Below, one piece after another: positions 19,102 to 27,578 of a DNA stretch of 64,000 bases. The notes under the pieces are model-generated. The model worked only from the letters and a program-made list of their open reading frames with translations, had not been told where the DNA came from and did not search any database. The stretch's first letter is position 1. The number at the start of each line of letters is the position of its first letter. The translations under genes and the position numbers were made by a program. Source of the stretch: Rhodoblastus sp963828185 (lineage in GTDB: Bacteria; Pseudomonadota; Alphaproteobacteria; Rhizobiales; Beijerinckiaceae); assembly GCA_963828185.1 (NCBI GenBank), contig CAWHDV010000017.1, positions 434,001 through 498,000 of the forward strand, given 5' to 3'.

Positions 19102-19353
19102 CTATACTTGCGCATGGATCTCGTTTAGAGCTTCCACAATTGATGCGATTGATGAAAATGTTTTGCGGCTCAGGAGCCTCTCCGGAAATTCGACATCAAA
19201 TTGCTCTTCGAGCGCAAGCATCAACTGGACGGACGCAAATGACGTCAAGCCAGCGACGTAGAGATCATCGATGCTGCTCAATTTGCTGACATCGCTGGGC
19301 AAATTACAGGCCTCAGCGATGAGCGCGCGAACTTTAGCGTCCAAAGGCACCAT
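19102..19353 (-). CDS. acyl carrier protein
   Basis: 83 residues from ATG 19353 (a TTG at 19392 would add 13). The sequence LYVAGLTSFASVQLMLALEE has the Ser of the D/GLxS motif to which 4'-phosphopantetheine is attached, followed by the typical FDVEFPERLLSRKTFSSIAS helices II-III. It heads the five-gene minus-strand operon and is the probable acceptor of the amino acid:[carrier protein] ligase encoded two genes downstream. Other possible users are the acyltransferases nearby. Confidence 0.9.
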   Translation of the reverse strand: MVPLDAKVRALIAEACNLPSDVSKLSSIDDLYVAGLTSFASVQLMLALEEQFDVEFPERLLSRKTFSSIASIVEALNEIHAQV

Positions 19354-19442
19354 GGTCAATATATCCAACCCTGCTTGAGGTCCTGCAAACAATCTATCAT
19401 CGTTATTACTCGCGCATCAAAAAAAAATAAACACTCAAGTTT

Positions 19443-19640
19443 GCTAATGCGGCCTTTTTATTCCACTAACGTTAACAGCCTCACGTCGCGGACCCAATGC
19501 TTTCGGTTTTCGATGGCCCAGTGATCGCCCCTTGCGGCGGCGAAGGTTTCGGTCAGTCGCGCGATCAATGAGACTTAAATGGCGACCTCCTCCTGGCTTG
19601 CCAAAAGCTTTGCCACGGCGGAGCGGACCGACGCCTGTCG
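19443..19640 (-). mobile_element. ISAs1-family transposase C-terminal remnant
   Basis: On the minus strand the frame LTETFAAARGDHWAIENRKHWVRDV is the conserved C-terminal part of ISAs1-type transposases (xGHWxIENxLHWVxDV). It is short, lacks the rest of the gene and is in mixed frames. It lies directly upstream of the ACP operon, where it may have altered the promoter. Confidence 0.65.
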
Positions 19641-19723
19641 AAGACGCGCACGATGGCGGCGATATGCCCTCCCAGCTCGTGCAGCGCGCCGTCGCGGCGC
19701 CGCACCGCATAATTGCGGGTAGT

Positions 19724-19753
19724 CACTTATTAACGAAACGCGAGTAATAAGTG
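19724..19753. repeat. 9-bp perfect inverted repeat
   Basis: CACTTATTA (19724-19732) and TAATAAGTG (19745-19753) are exact reverse complements separated by 12 bases. It lies between the ISAs1 remnant and the secreted-protein gene at 19848. With no T tract it looks more like a dimeric operator than a terminator. Confidence 0.55.
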
Positions 19754-19847
19754 GTATACGTGACGCTTGTTATAATTACAGTTGCGTATTTTTGTTTGCC
19801 TTGGTGAGGCGGCTTCGTCCAAGCAAATACGCTAAAAGGTGCGTGTA

Positions 19848-20363
19848 ATGCCCAGGGTAGAGCTGCGAGGTCCGAACGTTTTTGTGAAGAAGGCAGCCCT
19901 CGCGGGGCCCGCCTTTATGTGCGGACGTCTCCTCTTTGCTATTGTTTCCCTGATCACACTCAGTGGCGCAGCAACCCCCGCGTCCGCCTTCGATCGTGAC
20001 TTCAGAGGATCGTTTGATAGCGGCGGAAGTATTCTTGGCTATTACGGTCGGACGCGAGACCCCAATTTCATAGCGCATTCCACCGCAATTACAGGTATTT
20101 GCGCATCCGCCTGCACGATGAAATTGGGCATGCGCAATACATGCGTCACCCCTAATGCAAGGCTGCTGTTTCATCAGGCTAGCTACAAGGGCTTTCACTC
20201 GGAACTCGGCAGCCGAATTATGCTCGACACCTATCCGCGCCGGATACGCGAGTGGGTTGTGCGCTCTGGAGCGCTAGACAGTTCGAAGCCGACCGTCTTA
20301 TCTGGCCGCGAAGCGATCGCCCTGGGTGTGCGCAGGTGCAATATACTGTCTTCAATGCGCTAA
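19848..20363 (+). CDS. secreted ClpP-like protein of unknown function
   Basis: 171 residues. A signal peptide is visible (hydrophobic LLFAIVSLITL, probable cut after ATPASA). The mature part has TGICASACTM, with Ser followed 22 residues later by LLFHQA: the Ser-His spacing and context of ClpP-like hydrolases. This fits periplasmic proteins often left as hypothetical in rhizobia. Cysteines at CASAC, NTC and near the C-terminus (RRC) could form disulphides. A GTG nine bases upstream is in frame. Substrate unknown. Confidence 0.6.
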   Translation: MPRVELRGPNVFVKKAALAGPAFMCGRLLFAIVSLITLSGAATPASAFDRDFRGSFDSGGSILGYYGRTRDPNFIAHSTAITGICASACTMKLGMRNTCVTPNARLLFHQASYKGFHSELGSRIMLDTYPRRIREWVVRSGALDSSKPTVLSGREAIALGVRRCNILSSMR

Positions 20364-21127
20364 TCGAAGGCGAGGCGCGCATGGCCGCGGCGGTCGTTCG
20401 AGATGTCGACGAATTCGTCCCGCGTAAATGGTATAATTGCGAAAACAGGCTGGTCATTAATCCTCGCTCGGTGTGCAACCGGGCTGATCCTCGACAGATC
20501 GGCGTTTCGCGGAGCCCTATGCGAGGCGATGAAGAGCAGTCGCCAATTCGGGATCAGCTTTGGTGCCGACGCGCCGGTTCTCGACTGCCGCCTACGCTTC
20601 GCATAGTGTTTGACGGTTGCGGAATGAACCGAAATAATCGCGCTGATTTGGCTTGGCCCCTCCAAGACGGCGGGGGTTCAAGCACCCTGCTCTCCCACAA
20701 AGCCTCGCAAAAGCTTGATTTGCCGAGGTTCCGACGGACCGGCCGACCCGAGACCGCGACGTGGCGGACGTCCGGACCTCGCGGTAATCGGCCTTATCGC
20801 CTATCGCGCCGGATCGGCCGAAAAAGCGCCGGGCATTGCATGGGATTTGCGGTCATTGGCATCGTTCCGCCAAACTTGGCGAAAAAATCAACGGCGCCTC
20901 GTCAGCGTGTCGCCCGCCTCATTTCAGGCGTGAGACCAACGTTTGGCCAAGACGCCGCGCCACGCTATCGGCCCGGTCCATTGGTCAGCCATGGGAAGGC
21001 GGCGGCGAGGTCCGACGTAGGCGTCGCCAGACCGAACGATAAACCGTTGAAACTCTGAACACTATGCGTTAGCGTAACGGACATTTAGCAACATTGGCGC
21101 TTCACTGCAGAGGACTGAAGGCAACAA
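20364..21127. other. 764-base stretch without recognised gene
   Basis: Several overlapping frames are open in this stretch on both strands, but none shows conserved motifs, a plausible ribosome site or a codon pattern like the neighbours. It may be decayed coding sequence. The last ~60 bases should hold the promoter of the DUF535 gene. Confidence 0.4.
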
Positions 21128-22102
21128 ATGCGATTTTGGCGACAAAGTTTTATTTTGATCAAAGCCTCCCGGCCGCTACTCAAATGGCTCCTCAACATAC
21201 CACGGGGCGCCATCGCGGCATTTAGCCACAATCGCCGCTATCATAGCTTGGCAAAAGATCCAATTAATAATATTTCAGACTATTACAAGATTGTAAGCAT
21301 TATGAATATGGGCAACACTGCAGCTTTTTTCAACCAGCAGCCTCAGGTCGCCCATAAATATCTTGGCGGATACCTGGCCAAGCAATTTGACAGGCGTTCA
21401 CGCCATGAAATCATGTGCCATCATTATTCTTTCATTGAGGCGCGCGTCAACGCTACATTTTACAAAAAACTATTGGGTGACGAGATTGTATTGTGGTCGC
21501 ATCGCGACGCAGAAACGATTGTCGAAATATCGCTGAGTTTTGACAAATGCTATTCGTACGAAGGCGATCTCTCCGTGCTTTTTCGAGCGAATGGCGCGAC
21601 CATTTACGAGGTTTCGTTCACGATTGTTCCCGGACGGCTGATTGGAGCCACAACGGCGCCGGCTGTTCTCGTTGCGCGCGTGCAAGGATGCAAGGAACAG
21701 TTTACGGCAATCAAACGAGCTACAAAACTTTGTTGTGATATTTCTCCACCTTATTTGCTTCTCGCCGCCGTCCAAGGACTCGCCACGGCGCTCAATATAG
21801 ACAACATTGCCGGCCTAAGCGGCAAAGACCAATTGACGCTGGACCTTGATACTGCAAGCCGCTTTGACTATGATAAATTTTGGACAGATTTCCAGGCTGT
21901 TCCGACACTGCTGAACTTCTTTATGTTCCGCGCCGCCTACCCCGGCAAGCCGATCGAGCAAATCAACGCCAGCCATCGACGTCGCGCCCGGCGCAAACGC
22001 CAGTTCAAAAAGCAAATCGCGGCGCATGTGGGGGCCAGTTTCGCGAAAAATTTTCTCGAACCTGACAGCGCAGTTGATTATCGGCCGGCGGAGCAAGCCT
22101 GA
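21128..22102 (+). CDS. DUF535 / VirK-YbjX family protein
   Basis: 324 residues. The conserved core is visible as RHEIMCHHYSFIE, then SLSFDKCYSYEGDLSVLFR and VSFTIVPGRLIGATT, the pattern of DUF535 (VirK/YbjX) proteins. The family is linked to envelope stress and antimicrobial-peptide resistance in enterics, but its biochemical role is unknown. The C-terminus is rich in Arg and Lys (RRRARRKRQFKKQ). It is a single gene; its codon use is lower in GC than the surroundings, hinting at transfer. Confidence 0.8.
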   Translation: MRFWRQSFILIKASRPLLKWLLNIPRGAIAAFSHNRRYHSLAKDPINNISDYYKIVSIMNMGNTAAFFNQQPQVAHKYLGGYLAKQFDRRSRHEIMCHHYSFIEARVNATFYKKLLGDEIVLWSHRDAETIVEISLSFDKCYSYEGDLSVLFRANGATIYEVSFTIVPGRLIGATTAPAVLVARVQGCKEQFTAIKRATKLCCDISPPYLLLAAVQGLATALNIDNIAGLSGKDQLTLDLDTASRFDYDKFWTDFQAVPTLLNFFMFRAAYPGKPIEQINASHRRRARRKRQFKKQIAAHVGASFAKNFLEPDSAVDYRPAEQA

Positions 22103-22675
22103 GGCGGCGACCGCAACAGCCCTATTGGCTTGATCGCCGCTTCCCGGCCCGTCCCAGCCCGACCGCGTTGGCGCAGGCGTCCTTACGGCGGCAATGAATG
22201 GCCGCGGAGCCGAAACAAATATTCAACGTCGCATTGTTCCAAGCTTATTGTGTCCCGCAATCCGCAAATATCGGCGGCGCGCGCGGAGGCGATTGTTTGC
22301 AAATGCGACCCCTCCGCCCCATGCGATTCTCAATTCCCCTATGCCAGGGTCGCCTAGATTTCGGCGAAGTCAGGCTCAGCCGCCTTGGGCAGGCGGAGGG
22401 CGAGCGGCCGGCTAAGAGCTTCCTCCCTCGTTCAATGATCCGCGCCGCGTCACAGTCCCCCACCCGGCCTTCAGCCAGGTCGGTGCGGCCACGGTCGACG
22501 TCAGTTTTCAATGAAGCAAACTCCTGGAGCTGAAGCGCATGCTTCGTCTTCCAATCAAGCGCCGCCTGGTTTGGCGGTTCCGCCGCAAAATCCCAGTGGA
22601 AGACGAGGCCAGAGCGGCTTCGAAGCGCTCCGCGCTGATATTCTGATTAGACGATTCGAAACGGGAGGATGCAAA
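22103..22675. other. 573-base stretch without recognised gene
   Basis: No conserved coding sequence recognised on either strand. An open minus-strand frame (22245-22511) and a plus-strand in-frame extension of the next gene exist, but neither has a ribosome site or known motif. The strong GGGAGG at 22662-22667 belongs to the next gene. Confidence 0.4.
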
Positions 22676-24493
22676 ATGGCGAGCCGGCCCGAAGCGAGAC
22701 CAAGCATGGCCCATACAAGCGGCGGCGCCCAGCCAATCGAAAGCGCGCTTCTCGCGCAGCGAATTGAAGAATTTTGCCTTGACGCCGTCGCGAGCCTTCC
22801 CCCGGCGAGAGTGGAGGAAACCGCGCGCCAATGGCTTTCCAAACAGAGCCTCGATCCCAACGCTCCCTCCACCGCCCTCTTGGTCATGGAGGCTTTTGCG
22901 CTCGCGGGCTATCTGGCGCTGTTCACGCCTGCCCTTTTGGGCGCCGCGCCGATCGAACGCTTTGTCCGCCAGCGATGCGCGGACGCCGATTCCCGGGGAC
23001 GCGCGGCCCTGGAAGTTTTGGGCCGGGCGCGCTTTTATCTCATTCAATTGAATTCGCGCGTCACGCCGCAAATGCTCAACGTGAAGGATATGGCCAATGG
23101 GGGAAACCTGTCGCTGATCGACGAGGACATTCCCAATGCCGCCCTGGGCGCCCATGTCGCCGCCTGGCTCGCGCCGCTGCCGGACGGCGGCTTCATCGCG
23201 CTTGGACCGTTGACGCCGCTCGATGCCGGCGCGCTCGCCGAAGGCCTCACCTTTGTGCGGCCAGGCGCGGGAATGAGCAATCCTCGTCGTTGCGCGGCGG
23301 CCGTCTATCGCTACGTCATGCGCCATGGCGGCTTGCGGATTGAAGGCCTTAACCTCTTCCCCGAGGATCGGCTCGAAACCTTCGCGGGCGTCGATGATGA
23401 GGACGAACAAGACGATCTCGATCGCCTGGCGTTCGCTCTCGCAGCGACGAAGAAAGGTGACGAGCCCGAGGCCGCATTGATCCGCCAGGCGCGGGGACTG
23501 GCCGCCGCCCGGCATTTGTTTCAGGCCTTGACGCGAGACGCCATCTCCCGCGAACACGGCCGCGCCGACCTCGCGGAGGCTTTTTCGCGCATCGCCTTCA
23601 TCATGATGGAGACGCTCGATCGCCGCGCCGCCGCAGGGTCAGGCGACGAGGACCGGTCGTTTGAATTGATGGCCGCGGAAATTGATCGCGCCATCGCGGA
23701 AAATCGACTGCCAAGGGGGACGCGCGCGCTGTTCGACGAGTTGCGGCGCCGCGTGATGGCGTCGCGCCGCGCGGACGCCGGCAAGGCCCCAAGGGACGCG
23801 GAGCTCGCGCGCGTTCTCCAACGCATCCAGGCGCTGCGCGCCAAAACCGTCGAGCAGGGCTGCACGGAACAGGAGGCGCTGGCCTCCGCCAGGAAAGTCG
23901 CGGAACTGCTTGATCGCTATGGGCTGTCGCTCGGCGAAGTCGAGATGCGCGAACAGGCCTGCGAAGGCGTTGGCCTCGACACTGGCCGGCAGCGGCGCGC
24001 GCCGATCGACGACTGCATTCCGGCGATCGCGCTGTTTTGCGATTGCAAGGTGTGGATGGAAACGGCCGCGAGCGGCGCCATTCGCTACGTGTTTTTCGGC
24101 CTGCCCGCGGACGTCGAGGCGGCGCATTACATTTACGACCTGATCGTCGTGACCTTCGCGACCGAAACGGCGCGTTTCAAGAAGAACAATATCACGATTG
24201 CGCCCAACGCGCGGCGTGTGTCGACGCGCTCGTTCCAGATCGGGCTCGCGCATGGGATCGCCGACAAGCTCAAGAGCATGAAAGCCGAGCGCGACGCCGC
24301 CAATCGGCTTTCGACCGGCCGCGATCTCGTGCCAATGAAAGCCTCCGTTATCGACGACGAACTCGAAAAACTTGGGCTTGCCTTCCACGCCAAGGCGCAA
24401 AGCCGCAAGCGCAACGTGGCGCCGGACGCCTATCACGCGGGCCGCGCGGCCGGGCGGAAATTCGAGCCGCGGCGCGGCGTCGAGGCGGCCTGA
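22676..24493 (+). CDS. large DUF2786 domain protein
   Basis: 605 residues. A DUF2786 domain is visible at about residues 375-425 (IQALRAKTVEQGCTEQEALA, then AELLDRYGLSLGEVEM). It is followed by a conserved ~150-residue domain with FFGLPADVEAAHYIYDLIVV and STRSFQIGLAHGIADKL, which accompanies DUF2786 in phage and plasmid proteins. The N-terminal 370 residues are not recognised. The ATG at 22676 was chosen for its ideal GGGAGG; the frame extends 55 codons further upstream without support. It is not in an operon. Function is unknown; relatives are associated with mobile DNA. Confidence 0.75.
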   Translation: MASRPEARPSMAHTSGGAQPIESALLAQRIEEFCLDAVASLPPARVEETARQWLSKQSLDPNAPSTALLVMEAFALAGYLALFTPALLGAAPIERFVRQRCADADSRGRAALEVLGRARFYLIQLNSRVTPQMLNVKDMANGGNLSLIDEDIPNAALGAHVAAWLAPLPDGGFIALGPLTPLDAGALAEGLTFVRPGAGMSNPRRCAAAVYRYVMRHGGLRIEGLNLFPEDRLETFAGVDDEDEQDDLDRLAFALAATKKGDEPEAALIRQARGLAAARHLFQALTRDAISREHGRADLAEAFSRIAFIMMETLDRRAAAGSGDEDRSFELMAAEIDRAIAENRLPRGTRALFDELRRRVMASRRADAGKAPRDAELARVLQRIQALRAKTVEQGCTEQEALASARKVAELLDRYGLSLGEVEMREQACEGVGLDTGRQRRAPIDDCIPAIALFCDCKVWMETAASGAIRYVFFGLPADVEAAHYIYDLIVVTFATETARFKKNNITIAPNARRVSTRSFQIGLAHGIADKLKSMKAERDAANRLSTGRDLVPMKASVIDDELEKLGLAFHAKAQSRKRNVAPDAYHAGRAAGRKFEPRRGVEAA

Positions 24494-24583
24494 TCCCTAC
24501 CGACCGGAGGTGGAAATCTGACTTATAGAGGCGCGCGCGGCATTCGAGCCAATGCCGCGAAACGCGCCTGAGGGCCATTGGCT

Positions 24584-24997
24584 TCAAGGCTCCCACGGCG
24601 AAATGAGTTCTAATCCTGCGCAGCGAAAGTCCGCGAGATTACGTGTGGCCAACCGGCCTCCGTTGACCCGGGCGATGGCGGCGATCATGCCATCGGGCGC
24701 CGACATTCCCGATCCTTGGTGAGTGGCGCTTCCCATGATTTCGCCATACGCCAAGGCCGCTTCCTAGGTCAGGCCGAATATTCGGTCGGCAAATCGGCGA
24801 CGCCACTCGGAGAGACCTTGCTCCAGGCGCATCGCCCGCGGGTCCGGAACAATTTTTCGGATGCCGAAAGCGATTTCGGCGATCGTCACCGTCGGCAGCG
24901 CGAGTTCGGCGTCATGCCGCACCAGCCACGAAATGACCGCTGCGTTCGGAGATTTGCGCAAAGTTTCCGAGACGACGTTGGTGTCGACGAAAATCAA
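24584..24997 (-). pseudogene. vapC: VapC-type PIN toxin with in-frame amber stop
   Basis: From the TTG at 24997 the PIN domain starts normally (IFVDTNVVSETLRKSPNA, TIAEIAFGI) but meets TAG at 24764-24766. The same frame then continues as EAALAYGEIMGSATHQGSGM, SAPDGMIAAIARV and TRNLADF to a natural stop at 24584, giving a full-length VapC of ~137 codons. All four acidic PIN positions are encoded, so a single substitution inactivates it. It overlaps the antitoxin stop. Confidence 0.8.
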
Positions 24998-25241
24998 AGA
25001 TCCAATCCCCGATGGGTCCGTCGCGTTTTCCCGATGACGTCGTCGAGGTCGATATCTGAACCGTAGTTCGCCGACAAACGCTCATAGAACGCCGAGGCTG
25101 CTTCGCGGCCTGCCTCCGGACCTCGTAGGATTCGAGCGCGCGTTCGACGATATCGGCAATCGACCGTCGTTCGCGCCGAGCCAGCCGATGCGCAATATCT
25201 CGCGCCTTGGCGCTGCGCACGGAAAGTTGAGGTTCAGCCAT
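24994..25241 (-). pseudogene. vapB: VapB-type antitoxin, frameshifted
   Basis: The N-terminal part from ATG 25241 (MAEPQLSVRSAKARDIAHRL, then RSIADIVERALESYEVR) is a VapB/Rv0623-type DNA-binding domain. Near 25115 the frame is lost, and the toxin-binding tail continues in another frame (EAASAFYERLSANYGSDIDL, then VIGKTRRTHRGLDL) up to the toxin start. Both members of this pair are therefore broken. Confidence 0.75.
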
Positions 25242-25480
25242 TTGGAATTCCCGACGCCTAAATCCAAACCACACTACGCCGCCATCTAGATGGCGCAAGA
25301 TGGCGCGATGGCAACGCAGGTAACGCAAACTGCCTCATCCGCGGGCTGCAGCAATCGCCACAGCGACTTGTTTTCGCGCCTGCAAGCGCGCTCAGACAAT
25401 CGTTTCCACGCGGCGTATGGCTCTGTTCAATCGCCATCACGAGGCTTCCAATCGCGGCGACGCCGCCTCTCAGATTTCGC

Positions 25481-25867
25481 TCAGGCCGCCTGGATGTCGG
25501 TTTTGGCAAAATCGTCGCCCTTGAACAGCAAGGGCTCGCGCGTCAGCGCCGCCAGGGCGTAGGAAAAGCAGTCGCCGAAGTTGAGGCCCGCGGGATGGCG
25601 GCCCTTGCCGAAACGCCGCCAGGCGCGCCGAGCCTGGTCCGCATGCTCGGCGTCGACGGCGATGATCTCGACGCCGGCCTTGTGCAGCCACAAGTCGAGT
25701 TCGCCGCCGCCCGCCTCTCCGAGGCGGGTCTCGATCACCAATGCCGCCTCGAGCACGGTCGCGGCCGAGATGAGGCGCAGCGCCGCGTCGGCGATGCGCT
25801 CCTCGAAAGCGGCGGCTTCGGGTTCGTTGAGCGCGATCGCGACGAGGGCGGACGTGTCGATGACCAT
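25481..25867 (-). CDS. vapC: VapC-type PIN ribonuclease toxin
   Basis: 128 residues with the PIN acidic residues in place: VIDTSALVAI at the start, VLEAALVIETR, FGDCFSYALA and LLFKGDDFAKTD at the end. VapC toxins are Mg-dependent endoribonucleases that cut tRNA or rRNA in the cytoplasm. It overlaps the antitoxin gene by one base, so the pair is translationally coupled. This module looks intact. Confidence 0.9.
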   Translation of the reverse strand: MVIDTSALVAIALNEPEAAAFEERIADAALRLISAATVLEAALVIETRLGEAGGGELDLWLHKAGVEIIAVDAEHADQARRAWRRFGKGRHPAGLNFGDCFSYALAALTREPLLFKGDDFAKTDIQAA

Positions 25868-26121
25868 CAGCGTGGCAGTCCGTGTTCGTCGTAGCCGATC
25901 ACATCGTCAGCGCTGCGGTCGTCAAGCGCCGACATCGCGGCCCAGCGGCGGCGGATCGCCGCGAGGTCCTCGATCAGCGCCGCCCGGCGCGCGCCGCCGC
26001 CGACCCGGCTCAGGCGCTCTTCCAGCGCGCGCCGCGTGGCGATCGTCAGGCTCTCGCCCGTCCGTCGCGCCAGCGCGCGCGCCAGCCGCTCGGTTTCGGG
26101 GTCTTTGATGCTCAGCGCCAT
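25867..26121 (-). CDS. vapB: VapB/PSK-type antitoxin
   Basis: 84 residues. ALSIKDPETERLARALARRT and SLTIATRRALEERL form the predicted ribbon-helix-helix dimerisation region of the Rv0623/PSK-type VapB family, with a C-terminal tail DRSADDVIGYDEHGLPR that would wrap the toxin. Such antitoxins repress their own promoter together with VapC. It lies directly upstream of the cognate toxin. Confidence 0.87.
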   Translation of the reverse strand: MALSIKDPETERLARALARRTGESLTIATRRALEERLSRVGGGARRAALIEDLAAIRRRWAAMSALDDRSADDVIGYDEHGLPR

Positions 26122-26655
26122 TTTGAGGTTGCCAGGTTCCTAATTATCTTCTTTCTACCTCAATCGACCGCTGGCGCCAGAAACTCGTGGGCGTCGACGA
26201 GGAAACGCATCAGGCGACGCGCAAAACCGGCTGGCCGCTCTGACGGGCGGCGAGCGACGATATCCGCTGCTTCGGGAAGCGGATCAGACAAAGCGCAACG
26301 GGCCACGACAGAATAGGACCAGGCGCAAGCGGGGACAGGCCGACGGCGAATGCGGCGAAAGCCGTCTTTTCGGCGACAAGCCGTTTAGCGAGCGGTCGGC
26401 GCAGGCCGGAGCGGCGCTCAATAAGCCTGTTTGGCGCGCACGCCATCGCCGCGATCGAGCGGGAAAGGGCGGGATTTATGGCGACTCGAACGGACTGACC
26501 TTGTTCCGCAAACTTTTCGGTCGAACGCGCGGGCGGAGCTTGCAACGTCCGCCAAAGCTTAATCTTAGCATTAAATAATCGCGTCGATTCCCCAAGCAAG
26601 ACCGAAAACGGGGCGGCTTCGCCGAAGGCTGAACCCGGGCGGCTGGCCATCGCGA
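26122..26655. other. 534-base gap between TA modules with short repeats
   Basis: No gene recognised. It contains the first copies of a 22-bp repeat (26392-26413) and of the ATAAGCC motif (26421-26440), which recur around the neighbouring TA modules. Confidence 0.5.
26392..26440 (+). repeat. dispersed TA-island repeat, copy 1
   Basis: A 22-base block at 26392-26413 is identical to 27489-27510, and is followed seven bases later by ATAAGCCTGTTTGGCGCGCA. The pair lies in noncoding DNA between toxin-antitoxin modules. Confidence 0.6.
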
Positions 26656-27063
26656 TCAGCCAATATCCCAGGGATTGACGACCGTCGCGCGCGTATCGTC
26701 GAAATCACGGACATTGCGCGTAACAAGAATCAGATCGTGCACGATCGCCGTCGCGGCGATCATCAGGCCATCGGCGTCGCCACGCGGTTTGAGCGCGGCG
26801 AGGCGGCCCCATTCGATGGCGATCTGATCGGTGATCGGCAAGATGCGGTCCGAATGGTCGTGGCGAAGCTTTTGCAGCCACTCCGCGAGAGGCGCGGCGG
26901 CGCGCGGATCCGTTTTTTGTTTCAGCGCGACGCCGCGCATGATTTCGCCGAGCGTGATGACGCTCAGGTAGACCGCGTCAGGATCGATAGAGCCCAGCCA
27001 GCGCTTGGCTTCGGGCGATCCCCGGCGCGCCTCGGAAACGACATTCGTATCGATCAGATACAT
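26656..27063 (-). CDS. vapC: VapC-type PIN toxin (Phd-linked)
   Basis: 135 residues: MYLIDTNVVSEARRG start, TLGEIMRGV, GDADGLMIAATAIV and TRNVRDFDDT, giving the full set of PIN acidic residues and the normal length of plasmid-stability/FitB-like VapC. It is encoded immediately after, and overlapping, a Phd-type antitoxin that carries a frameshift. If that frameshift is real, a toxin is present without a full antitoxin. Confidence 0.9.
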   Translation of the reverse strand: MYLIDTNVVSEARRGSPEAKRWLGSIDPDAVYLSVITLGEIMRGVALKQKTDPRAAAPLAEWLQKLRHDHSDRILPITDQIAIEWGRLAALKPRGDADGLMIAATAIVHDLILVTRNVRDFDDTRATVVNPWDIG

Positions 27064-27328
27064 TAGAATGCGACCTCACGGCTGGGCGCCTTGGCGCGCA
27101 CAGACACCGCGTCGGCGAATTCATCGTCCCATGGCGCGCCGCAGAGAAGATGATCGACAAGGGTCGGTCGCGCGGCGCGCAAAAATCGTAATCCTTGGCG
27201 GAAAGCACCACCGCGGCGCGTTCGCCACGCAATGTGACGACTTGCGGGCCCTGCGTCACGGCGCATTGCACGACTTTTGAAAAATGGTTCTTCGCGTCCT
27301 GCAACGGCCACGCCATGAAAGCCTCCAT
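27063..27328 (-). pseudogene. Phd/YefM-type antitoxin, frameshift in a T run
   Basis: MAWPLQDAKNHFSKVVQCAV and QVVTLRGERAAVVLSAKDYD is a Phd/YefM DNA-binding domain. At about 27185 five Ts stand where six would keep frame; the C-terminal toxin-binding tail continues in the next frame (LRAARPTLVDHLLCGAPWDD to SREVAF) and ends at the toxin start. The 5' end lies in a perfect AATAGCTAG...CTAGCTATT palindrome around 27330-27352, a likely self-regulatory operator. Confidence 0.75.
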
Positions 27329-27329
27329 A

Positions 27330-27353
27330 ATAGCTAGCCTGTCTAGCTATTAT
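27330..27353. promoter_or_regulatory. palindrome upstream of Phd antitoxin
   Basis: CATAATAGCTAG followed by CTAGCTATTATG around 27326-27353 forms a near-perfect inverted repeat just upstream of the antitoxin start. Phd-type repressors bind palindromes at their own promoters, so this is a credible operator. Confidence 0.6.
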
Positions 27354-27488
27354 GGAGGCGCTCGCGCCATCCGTCAACATGCTCGCCTTCGTGATCCAAA
27401 ACCAGCCGCGCCGCGTGGCCCACCGTCCGGTGGTTCAATGCAGCGTCGGCGACCGGCTTGCTCGCCGGCATTGGCGATCTGCGCCGGC

Positions 27489-27538
27489 GCGGTCGGCGCA
27501 GGCCGGAGCGAGCGATCGATAAGCCCTCTTAGCGCGCA
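27489..27538 (+). repeat. dispersed TA-island repeat, copy 2
   Basis: 27489-27510 is identical over 22 bases to 26392-26413, and is followed by ATAAGCCCTCTTAGCGCGCA (27519-27538), a variant of the ATAAGCC motif. Confidence 0.6.
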
Positions 27539-27578
27539 TTGTGGCGCGCGACTTTAATTCAATCGCCGCGACAGCGAT

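Noticed and set aside
20252..21058. 268-codon plus-strand ORF as a gene
   Set aside because: It overlaps the end of the secreted-protein gene, lacks a ribosome site, and its translation has no conserved features.
22508..23557. 349-codon open frame on the minus strand
   Set aside because: It is fully antisense to the DUF2786 gene, has no known motif, and is the kind of frame expected opposite GC-rich coding DNA.
24764..24766. Amber codon read through as an amino acid
   Set aside because: Other genes in the window use TAG as a normal stop (for example the ACP and the GT11-like gene), and only two decayed genes show it internally; mutation is simpler.
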